NCBI GenBank assembly: GCA_945862145.1
Contig: CAMAXE010000008.1
Span: 62,001 to 126,000, forward strand
DNA: 64,000 nt
Direction of reading: 5' to 3'
From: Klebsiella pneumoniae
GTDB taxonomy: Bacteria; Pseudomonadota; Gammaproteobacteria; Pseudomonadales; UBA5518
Under the pieces are notes generated by a model. It was not told where the DNA came from. It ran no database searches and was given only the letters and a program-made list of their open reading frames with translations. Every line of letters starts with the position of its first letter. The first letter of the stretch is position 1. Shown here one piece after another: positions 52,081 to 58,958 of the stretch. The translations under genes and the position numbers were made by a program.

Positions 52081-53262
52081 CTAGCGCGGACGGAACCGGA
52101 TCGGCACTTCGCAGTAGCCCTGCAGGAACTCGGTGAACGTGCGGCGGCAGCGCTGTTGCTGCACCTCGTACTCCGGGATCGCGGCAAAGAGTTCTTCGAG
52201 GATGATTTTTCCCTCGAGGCGGGCAAGATGCTGCCCAATGCAGGCGTGTATGCCCGCGCCGAACGCCAGGGTGCGTGGCGGGCGCCGCGAGATCTGGTAC
52301 TGATCGGCGTCGGGAAATTCCCGCTCGTCACGGTTGGCCGAGGCGAACAGGAACATCACGTTCTGTCCGGCGCTGATGGTCTTGCCGTGCAGCTCGAGGT
52401 CTGTCACCACCCGGCGTCCGAGCACATTGGTGGGCTGGTCGTAGCGGGCGGTTTCGGCGAAGGCGTGCGGGATCAGCGTGTGGTCTGCGCGCACCTCGGC
52501 AACCTGCTGCGGATGTTGCGCCAGGTAGTAGACCGTGCCGGCCGTTACCAGTGCGATGGTGTCGGAGCCGGTGACGGTGAAGGAAAAAATACTGAAGTAG
52601 ATTTCCTCGTCGGTCATCTGTCTGCCGTCGATGGCGAACTCGAGCCAGGTGTTGATTTGCGTGCCGGGCCGAGGTGGAGTGCGGCGGTACTGCCGCACCA
52701 GTGCCATGGTGTATTCGTAGATTTCCCCGAAGGCCTTCATGCCCTGCGGCGTCGTGCCGCGATGGCCCGGTTCGCGGTGATAAAAAACATCGAGCAGGCT
52801 GCGGATATGCGCGATCTCGGCGTATTGCAGCCCGATGAAGTCGGCGATGGTGCGCAGCGCCACGTCGGTTGCAAGTGCGTAAACGTCGATCTCGCCGCTC
52901 TCCAGCCCGGCTGCCATGAGGCTGCGCGTCCGCGTGCGCAGCGTGTCTTCGAGCAGGGCGACTGCATTTTTGGCGTAGAGGCGGTTGACCGCGTTCTTGT
53001 GGAGCGTGTGCTCGGGCGGATCCATGAACACCATCGCCGAGGGTTTGGGTCCCTCCACCAGCAGCATGTCGATGCTGGTGCCCATGGTCGCTGTGAAGTG
53101 GGTACGGTCGTTACTGGCCTGCAGCACATCCTCGAAGCGTGACAGCGCCCAGGTGTTCAGGTCCTCTACGAAGTACGCGGGCTCTTCATCGCGCATGCGG
53201 CGGAACACCGGCCAGGGGTTCGCGAGGAACGCTTCGGAGAACGGATGGTAGTCATTGGACAT
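52081..53262 (-). CDS. cytochrome P450
   Basis: 393 residues from ATG 53262 (MSNDYHPFSEAFLANPW). P450 elements: I-helix TGSDT (231-235), ExxR as ETAR (Glu270, Arg273) and haem loop FGAGIHACIG (Cys341). It shares PGHRG with the P450 at 36587, suggesting a common family. It is divergent from an igr-like operon; in mycobacteria a P450 (CYP125) opens that operon and oxidises the steroid side-chain terminus, so a similar job is possible. No redox partner gene is nearby. The gap to the next minus-strand gene is about 130 bases. Confidence 0.9.
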   Translation of the reverse strand: MSNDYHPFSEAFLANPWPVFRRMRDEEPAYFVEDLNTWALSRFEDVLQASNDRTHFTATMGTSIDMLLVEGPKPSAMVFMDPPEHTLHKNAVNRLYAKNAVALLEDTLRTRTRSLMAAGLESGEIDVYALATDVALRTIADFIGLQYAEIAHIRSLLDVFYHREPGHRGTTPQGMKAFGEIYEYTMALVRQYRRTPPRPGTQINTWLEFAIDGRQMTDEEIYFSIFSFTVTGSDTIALVTAGTVYYLAQHPQQVAEVRADHTLIPHAFAETARYDQPTNVLGRRVVTDLELHGKTISAGQNVMFLFASANRDEREFPDADQYQISRRPPRTLAFGAGIHACIGQHLARLEGKIILEELFAAIPEYEVQQQRCRRTFTEFLQGYCEVPIRFRPR

Positions 53263-53572
53263 GGCAGGGTCCTGTTGGAAAGTGGCGCTCCGATGGGGCC
53301 GCCGCTGGTTGGGGCCCTCTGACATCGCACGGTAGCGTGCAGCATCGTTGGCTGCACCGCCACTCAGGTTTTACTCGTTTTTGTAGCCATCAGCCACGCG
53401 GTGGACAAGCCATGGCGGTTTCCGGCATCGTAGAAACGGTCGCGCCGACGGGCTCCGGTGCAGAGCCTCGAGGCGAGGGTCTCGCGTACCGCGTCACCTG
53501 TTGCGAGTTCCAACCGAGCAGGGGTGGTCGTTATCATCGATCGCACCGGCATTACCCAGATGGAAGGCTTCG
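53263..53572. promoter_or_regulatory. divergent control region, P450 / acyl-CoA dehydrogenase
   Basis: 310 bases separate the minus-strand P450-to-amine-dehydrogenase genes from the plus-strand side-chain operon. Both promoters must lie here. A short minus ORF (53364-53552) is not convincing. No clear operator palindrome was identified by eye. Confidence 0.45.
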
Positions 53573-54754
53573 ATGGATTTTGAATTCACTCCGGATGAAC
53601 TGCTGTTTGTAGAGGAAGTGCGCGCGTTCATCCGCGAGCAGGCCTTGTTGCCCGACGCCGCAGACGTCATGGCGCCCGATCGCGATTCTGACGCCATGCT
53701 CGCAGACACGCCGGCGCGCCGGCGCTTCAACCGGGAAATGGCCAAGCGCGGCTATCTCGGCCTGTCCTGGCCCAAACAGTACGGTGGCAGCGAAAAAAGC
53801 GGCATCTACGAATTCCTGCTGAACGAGGAACTGGCGCGGGTGGGCGCGCCGTTGATCGGCAAGGGCGTGGGCATCGTGGGCAAGACACTGATCCGCCATG
53901 GCTCGGAGAAGCTGAAATCCGAGTTCCTGCCGAAGATCCGCACCGCCGAGATCGAGTTCGCGCTCGGCTACTCCGAGCCCGGGGCCGGCTCCGATCTGGC
54001 CGCTCTCAAGGTGAAGGCCGAGCGCAGCGGCGAGGGCTGGTGTTTCAACGGGCAGAAGACCTGGAACACCTCGGCGCACTTCGCTGACTGGTACTGGCTT
54101 GCCGCCCGCACCGATCCGCTGGCCCCCAAGCACAAGGGCATAAGCCTTTTCCTGGTGCCGATGAACCACCCCGGCATCACCGTCCAGCCGATCCGGACGT
54201 TGGGCGAGCACCGCACCAATCACGTGTTTCTCGATGATGTCTGGGTGCACGACGACTACCGCGTGGGGGAACTGAACAAGGGCTGGACCTACATCAGCGA
54301 GGCGCTGGATCTGGAGCGCTTCACGATCTACCCGTTCAGCCCGCTCGAGGTGAAGTTGGAGCAGATGTGGCAATACGTGCGTGGCGTCCAGCGCAACGGC
54401 CGCGCCCTGATCGCGCTCCCGGAAGTGCGCCGCGAGATGGCGCGCATCGTGGCGCAGGTCGAGACCGCCAAGATGCTGCAGCGCAGTGTTATTTTCTCCG
54501 CTGCACAGGGTGGCGTGCCTACCGTGGAGGCCGCCATGTGCAAGCTCTACACGACCACGCTCTCGCAACGCATGGCCAACACCATGATGAACATGCTTGG
54601 GCCCGATGCGCTGCTGCACAAGTCCTGTCCCGACGCGCCTGCTGGCGGCAAGTGGGAGTGGGTCTACCGCTCGAGCCCCTTAGACACCATCGGTGCCGGC
54701 ACCTCGGAGATCCAGAAAAACATCATCGCCCGCCGTGGTCTGGGGCTTCCCTGA
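53573..54754 (+). CDS. acyl-CoA dehydrogenase (FadE29/ChsE-like subunit)
   Basis: 393 residues from ATG 53573 (MDFEFTPDELLFVEEVRAF). ACAD landmarks: GLSWPKQYGGSEKS, EIEFALGYSEPGAGSDLAAL (FAD/substrate loop), FNGQKTWNTSAHFADW and DTIGAGTSEIQKNIIARRGL. At the position of the medium-chain-type catalytic Glu the protein reads Ala before GTSEIQ, so the base may be elsewhere or in the partner. A second, shorter ACAD gene follows, as in the steroid-degrading FadE28-FadE29 heterotetramers. Predicted to desaturate a steroid side-chain CoA ester. First gene of the side-chain operon. Confidence 0.87.
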   Translation: MDFEFTPDELLFVEEVRAFIREQALLPDAADVMAPDRDSDAMLADTPARRRFNREMAKRGYLGLSWPKQYGGSEKSGIYEFLLNEELARVGAPLIGKGVGIVGKTLIRHGSEKLKSEFLPKIRTAEIEFALGYSEPGAGSDLAALKVKAERSGEGWCFNGQKTWNTSAHFADWYWLAARTDPLAPKHKGISLFLVPMNHPGITVQPIRTLGEHRTNHVFLDDVWVHDDYRVGELNKGWTYISEALDLERFTIYPFSPLEVKLEQMWQYVRGVQRNGRALIALPEVRREMARIVAQVETAKMLQRSVIFSAAQGGVPTVEAAMCKLYTTTLSQRMANTMMNMLGPDALLHKSCPDAPAGGKWEWVYRSSPLDTIGAGTSEIQKNIIARRGLGLP

Positions 54755-54870
54755 GGAACTGAGGAGCAGGCAGTGCACCTTGCTTCGAGCCGCCCGCGGG
54801 CACACGCAAGCGCTGCTGTACGAGCGGTACCGCTACCCATTCATTTCATCGTCCAGTCGAGTCATGCCTG

Positions 54871-56028
54871 ATGGATCTTTCTTTCAGTGAAGAGCAAGAA
54901 ATGCTGCGCGACCTGACGCGGCGCCTGTGCGAGGACTTCGTGCCGTTGCCGGTGTTGCGTACGCTCGAAGGGACCGAGCCCGGGTACTCGGCCGATTTCT
55001 GGCGGGCGCTGGTCGATGCGGGCCTGCCGGGGCTAGTCATCGATCCGGCGTTTGACGGGCTGGGGCTCGGCGCGACCGAGGCGATGATCGTGCACGAGGA
55101 GTTCGGACGTACGCTCGCGTTGTCGCCGCATTTCATAAGCTCGCTGCTGGCGGCGAGCCTGATCGGCGCGGCCGGCGATGAAGCGCAGCGCAGTCGCTGG
55201 CTCCCGGCCATCGCCAACGGTACTGCGATCGTGAGCGTTGCGAGCCTGGAGCCCGGCTGCGGCTTCGCGCTCGAGGACATCCGGTGCCGCGCGTTGCGTG
55301 GCGCGCAGGGCTACCGCCTCTCGGGCACCAAGCACCTTGTGCCTTATGCCTCGAGCGCGCAGGCGGCAGTGGTGCTGGCCAGAACCGGCCCTGCGCCCGC
55401 CGATGTGATCGCGTTGATCGTCGATCTCGCGAGCCCGGGCGTGTCGCTTCGCTACCAACCCAATCACGCCAGCGAAGCGCGCTTTCACATGGATTTCGTG
55501 GATGTGTTGCTTGCTCCGGAAAACGTACTGAACGGCGGCGAATCCATCGCGCAGGCCTGGCACGAGGCCATGTATGCCGCGCTGATTCCGATCGCTGCGC
55601 AGGCCGTGGGAGCAGCGGCAAGGGCGCACGTGATAGCGGTGGAGTACGCCAAGGTGCGGGAGGCTTTCGGCAAGCCCATTGGCGCGTTTCAGGCGATCGC
55701 GCACAGCCTTGCCGATGTAGCCGTTGAAGTGGCGGGATGCCGCATGCTGGTGCGGCAGGCGGCGTGGGCGAAAGACAGCGGCCACGCCTTCCACCGGCTC
55801 GCTGCCATCGCCAAGCTGCAGGCCTGCGAGATGTTCCGCCGCGCGGCGGCGGTGACCATACAGGTGCACGGCGGCATGGGTTTCACCACCGATGCCGATC
55901 CGCAGTTGTTTTTCCGTCGCGCCAAGCAGTTGCAACTGCTCGATTGGGATACCGATTTTCTTGAGGAACGCATCGTGGAGATGTGTATGCAGGAGACGCC
56001 GGATCCCGGGGCTGTCGCGCATGTCTGA
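54871..56028 (+). CDS. acyl-CoA dehydrogenase (FadE28/ChsE-like subunit)
   Basis: 385 residues from ATG 54871 (MDLSFSEEQEMLRDLTRRL). The N-terminal helices and FGRTLALSPHFISSLLAASL are ACAD-like; the middle domain reads VSVASLEPGCGFALEDI with a shortened FAD loop, and the C-terminal domain has YAKVREAFGKPIGAFQAIAHSL (CoA-pocket Arg) and IQVHGGMGFTTDAD. The C-terminal end LDWDTDFLEERIVEM differs from homotetrameric ACADs. Together with the preceding ACAD gene it probably makes an alpha2beta2 enzyme, as known for steroid ACADs. The 116-base gap between the two genes is longer than elsewhere in the operon. Confidence 0.86.
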   Translation: MDLSFSEEQEMLRDLTRRLCEDFVPLPVLRTLEGTEPGYSADFWRALVDAGLPGLVIDPAFDGLGLGATEAMIVHEEFGRTLALSPHFISSLLAASLIGAAGDEAQRSRWLPAIANGTAIVSVASLEPGCGFALEDIRCRALRGAQGYRLSGTKHLVPYASSAQAAVVLARTGPAPADVIALIVDLASPGVSLRYQPNHASEARFHMDFVDVLLAPENVLNGGESIAQAWHEAMYAALIPIAAQAVGAAARAHVIAVEYAKVREAFGKPIGAFQAIAHSLADVAVEVAGCRMLVRQAAWAKDSGHAFHRLAAIAKLQACEMFRRAAAVTIQVHGGMGFTTDADPQLFFRRAKQLQLLDWDTDFLEERIVEMCMQETPDPGAVAHV

Positions 56029-56063
56029 GTCGCGGCTGCGCCGCCAGCAGGAGGGCTAGGCCG

Positions 56064-57212
56064 GTGTTCAAAGACCAGACGGCGATCGTGGGGATCGGCC
56101 AGACCGCCTTTGCCAAGTCCCTGCCCGAGAGCGAGCTAGAGCTCGCCTGCGAGGCCGTGAAGCGGGCGCTCGATGACGCGGGCCTGAAGCCCGGGGATGT
56201 CGATGCCCTGGGGTGCTATACCACCGAACAGACGCCGGATTTCGAACTCGCGCGCAACCTCGGGCTGGGTGAGTTGCGATTTTTCTCGCAGTCGCCCCAC
56301 GGGGGCGGCGCCGCGTGCGGGGCGATCGGACAGGTCGCACTCGCCATCGCGGCCGGTGTTGCGCGCGTTGGCGTGGTGTGGCGCTCTCGCAAACGCAGCG
56401 CGCCGGGAACGCGCATCTGGGCCGGGGTGCAGGAGCGTGTGACGGACCACTGGAAATGGTCACGGCCTTCGGGCCTGTTGCGGCCTGCCGACGAGGTGGC
56501 GATCCTGATGCGCCGCTACATGCACGAGTTCGGCGTCTCGCGCGAGCAACTCGCACACGTCGCCCTCGCGCAGCGCGAGTACGCCCTCCGCAACCCGGTG
56601 GCCTTCATGCGCGAACGCCCCATGACGCACGAGCAGTACATGGACGCGCGGATGATCTCGGATCCGCTGTGCCTGTTCGACAACTGCCTCGAAACCGACG
56701 GCGCCATTGCCGTGGTCATCGTGCGTTCGGAGCACGCGCGTGATCTGCCCCATCCGCCGGCATTCATCCATGCGTTTTCGCAGGGCATGTCGCGCCAGCA
56801 CCAGGTGATGGCCGATTTTCACGGGGCAGACCCCTTGCTCAGTTCCTCCTGTGTCACGGCCGCCAATCTCTGGCGCCAGGCCGACTGTGGCCCGCAGGAC
56901 GTCGATGTCGCCCAGTTCTACGATGCCTTCTCGCCGCTGGTGTTGTTCTCGCTGGAAGCCTACGGATTCTGCCCGCGGGGCACCGCTGCCGATTTCGTTG
57001 CCGGGGGCGGCACCCGGCCTGGCGGTCGCCTGCCGGTCAATACCTCGGGCGGCAGCCTCTCGGAGGTTTATCTGCATGGCATGAATCTGGTCATCGAGGC
57101 GATCCGGCAGATCCGCGGCACCTCGAGTTCACAGGTGGCGGGCGCCGAGTATTCGCTGGTCACCTCCTGTGACGCCACGCCGAACGGCGCGATCCTGCTG
57201 CGGAGAAAATGA
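56064..57212 (+). CDS. Ltp2-like steroid side-chain aldolase (thiolase fold)
   Basis: 382 residues from GTG 56064 after CAGGAGGGC. Thiolase fold: TAIVGIGQTAFAKSLPESEL, DNCLETDGAIAVVIV, QFYDAFSPLVLFSLEAYGFC and RLPVNTSGGSLSEVYLHGMN. At the nucleophile the sequence is SQSPHGGGAACGA, with no Cys at the catalytic place, and GHP is replaced by VYLHG. Tyr286 and Tyr336 stand 50 residues apart in the two motifs where, as I recall, Ltp2-type aldolases carry their catalytic tyrosines. The next gene, one base later, is DUF35, the obligate partner of such aldolases. Predicted reaction: retro-aldol removal of a short acyl-CoA from a steroid 17-hydroxy side-chain CoA. Confidence 0.86.
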   Translation: MFKDQTAIVGIGQTAFAKSLPESELELACEAVKRALDDAGLKPGDVDALGCYTTEQTPDFELARNLGLGELRFFSQSPHGGGAACGAIGQVALAIAAGVARVGVVWRSRKRSAPGTRIWAGVQERVTDHWKWSRPSGLLRPADEVAILMRRYMHEFGVSREQLAHVALAQREYALRNPVAFMRERPMTHEQYMDARMISDPLCLFDNCLETDGAIAVVIVRSEHARDLPHPPAFIHAFSQGMSRQHQVMADFHGADPLLSSSCVTAANLWRQADCGPQDVDVAQFYDAFSPLVLFSLEAYGFCPRGTAADFVAGGGTRPGGRLPVNTSGGSLSEVYLHGMNLVIEAIRQIRGTSSSQVAGAEYSLVTSCDATPNGAILLRRK

Positions 57213-57668
57213 ATGATCGACACCATTCCGCTGCCGGCCACCGACGATCCTCACGACGCGCCGTTCTGGAGCGCTGCGCTGCGCTCAGAGCTCGTCGTGC
57301 AGTCCTGCGAGGGCTGCGCGAGGCTGCGGTTTCCACCGCGCCCGGTGTGTCCGTATTGCCAGTCGACAGCGCACCAGTGGCGCGTGCTCTCGGGGGCTGC
57401 GACGGTGTGGTCCTATGCGAAGCCGAGCTCCCCGCTGCTGCCAGCCTTCGAGGCCCTGACGCCCTACGTGGTGGTGCTGGCGCAGATCGACGAGGACCCC
57501 TCGATCCGGATCATCGGCAACCTGGTCTCGCCTGCGGGCGGTGGCGTCACGGTTGTGGACGATTCTGGTCTCGCGATCGGTGCGCCGCTACGCGTGGCCT
57601 TCAGGCAGTACGCGCCGGATGTTGCGCTGCCATGCTGGACCTTGCTTGGGGACGCTGTGGGTGAGTGA
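57213..57668 (+). CDS. DUF35 zinc-ribbon/OB-fold protein, aldolase partner
   Basis: 151 residues from ATG 57213, directly after the aldolase stop. Helix APFWSAALRSELVVQSC and zinc ribbon CEGCARLRFPPRPVCPYC (Cys32, 35, 46, 49), then an OB fold starting WRVLSGAATVWSYAKP. In Mycobacterium the matching DUF35 is the C-terminal domain of ChsH2; here it is a separate gene placed next to the aldolase, which supports an aldolase-DUF35 complex. The shadow ORF at 57209 is not a gene. The stop overlaps the next gene by 8 bases. Confidence 0.9.
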   Translation: MIDTIPLPATDDPHDAPFWSAALRSELVVQSCEGCARLRFPPRPVCPYCQSTAHQWRVLSGAATVWSYAKPSSPLLPAFEALTPYVVVLAQIDEDPSIRIIGNLVSPAGGGVTVVDDSGLAIGAPLRVAFRQYAPDVALPCWTLLGDAVGE

Positions 57669-58191
57669 GCTGCCGGAGCTTGTGAGAGGGTGGATCGGCA
57701 AGGCCGTGGTGGTGGTCTGCGATACGGTCACCGTGGAAAAGCAGTCGTGGGTCACGTTCTGTGCCGCCGTCCGCGATGGCAACCCGCTCTACTGGGACGA
57801 GGCCTTTGCGCAGCAGCACACCGGCAGCACCATCGCGCCGCCCGCGATGCTGCCCGGCTGGGCGAGCGCGCCGGAGTGGTACCCCGGCAAGCAGGGTGAT
57901 GGCATCCGGCCCATGGAATTGCATTTCATGATCAAGGAAGCGCTCGATTACCCGAACGGTATCGTCACCAGCGTCGACATCGAATACCACGAACCGGTGC
58001 GCGCGGGAGACTCGGTGCGGGTCGAGCAGATCCTGCGCGAGGTGAGCGAGGAGCGCAGCACCCGTCTCGGGCCCGGACGCAACTGGATCATCGACGTGGT
58101 GTTCCGCCGGCAGGATGGCGTGTTGCTCGGCGTGCAGGCGATGGCGTTCCTCGGCTATCGCAGCGGCGCGGCCGTCAAGGAGCAGCCATGA
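57661..58191 (+). CDS. MaoC-like hydratase subunit lacking the catalytic His (ChsH2-like)
   Basis: 176 residues from GTG 57661 (read as Met, then SELPELVRGWIGK), overlapping DUF35 by 8 bases; the track start is too early. A hotdog domain of the FAS1/MaoC N-terminal type: VTFCAAVRDGNPLYWDEAFA, PPAMLPGWASAPEW, VTSVDIEYHEPVRAGDSVRV. The hydratase-2 motif normally D-x4-H reads DGNPLY, so the catalytic His is Tyr. This matches the non-catalytic half of steroid enoyl-CoA hydratase heteromers (ChsH1-ChsH2). Its gene is coupled by ATGA overlap to the second MaoC gene, which has the active residues. Confidence 0.87.
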   Translation: MSELPELVRGWIGKAVVVVCDTVTVEKQSWVTFCAAVRDGNPLYWDEAFAQQHTGSTIAPPAMLPGWASAPEWYPGKQGDGIRPMELHFMIKEALDYPNGIVTSVDIEYHEPVRAGDSVRVEQILREVSEERSTRLGPGRNWIIDVVFRRQDGVLLGVQAMAFLGYRSGAAVKEQP

Positions 58192-58649
58192 ATCCCGAAC
58201 TCGTCCTGGAGGCGAGACTGCCTGAGCGTCGCATCGAGGTCACCACCAAGTCCGTCATCATGGGTGCCGTTGCAAGCCGCGACTGGCAGCCCTTGCACCA
58301 CGACGTGGTCTGGGCGCGATCGCAGGGCAATCTGCCCGACATCATCCTGAACAACTACACGCAGGCAGGCTTGATCAGCTGCTACGTGACGGATTGGTCG
58401 GGGCCCGCGGCCCGTATCGGGCGCCTGCGGTTTTCCATGCGAAGCCCCATTTGCCCGGGCGATGTGCTGGCGATTTCCGGCGTGATTCAGGAGATCGAAC
58501 AGCAGGCCGAACTGATCTGGGTGGTGATTGCCGTGGCGCTTGCGGTGGGCGAGCGCGTCGCGACCACATCCTCCGTGCGCGTGGCCTTGCCAGCCGCAGA
58601 GGAAGCGCCGTCGGTGTGGCAGTGTCCGGCTACCGCATGGCGGCCCTAG
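58188..58649 (+). CDS. MaoC-like enoyl-CoA hydratase, catalytic subunit (ChsH1-like)
   Basis: 153 residues from ATG 58188. Hotdog hydratase motif ASRDWQPLHHD with Asp32 and His37 (D-x4-H) intact, then NNYTQAGLISCYVTDWSG and SMRSPICPGDVLAISG. With the preceding His-less MaoC it should form the heteromeric hydratase that adds water to the side-chain enoyl-CoA before the aldolase step. It is the last gene of the operon. Its last 132 bases occur again at 61435-61566, beyond the sulfatase insertion, which begins a short distance after this stop. Confidence 0.9.
   Translation: MNPELVLEARLPERRIEVTTKSVIMGAVASRDWQPLHHDVVWARSQGNLPDIILNNYTQAGLISCYVTDWSGPAARIGRLRFSMRSPICPGDVLAISGVIQEIEQQAELIWVVIAVALAVGERVATTSSVRVALPAAEEAPSVWQCPATAWRP
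58518..58649 (+). repeat. direct repeat flanking the sulfatase insertion, left copy
   Basis: The final 132 bases of the catalytic MaoC gene. The copy at 61435-61566 lies exactly 2,917 bases away without gaps and with about five mismatches by eye (~96 percent identity). The pair brackets the A+T-rich sulfatase segment. Confidence 0.9.
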
Positions 58650-58958
58650 GCGGGCTGGCGACTTCGTCGGGATCGCGAAAGCATCGCCGCCACGCCCTGG
58701 CCGGACGCAAATGGAAACCGCGCCGGCATAACGACAACAATTATTCGCAAGGACGCCGCTGATGAGAAAACATTGGGTTGGCATGTGGGCGGCTGTGTCC
58801 GTGGACGACAAGAACCGGGGCATCCCGAAAAGACATGACTTTCGGAAAAAGGCCTTTTATAATTCTTATCCTCAAAAAGAACTCCTGAAAACGAGTAAAA
58901 AAACTCTAGCACCAAGATTGGCGCTAATTAAAAATTTTACTTCAAAAGGTAATACCTG
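58650..58958. other. left junction of the A+T-rich insertion
   Basis: No convincing gene. Base composition changes from GC-rich to A+T-rich around 58,820-58,850. The small ORF 58762-58959 has no recognisable pattern and overlaps the promoter of the sulfatase. Confidence 0.5.
58847..58863 (+). promoter_or_regulatory. candidate sulfatase promoter with overlapping palindrome
   Basis: A perfect -10 TATAAT lies at 58858-58863, about 95 bases before the sulfatase start; the -35 (ATGACT or TGACTT near 58836) is weak. The 12-bp palindrome AAAAGGCCTTTT (58847-58858) touches the -10 and could be an operator. Confidence 0.45.
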
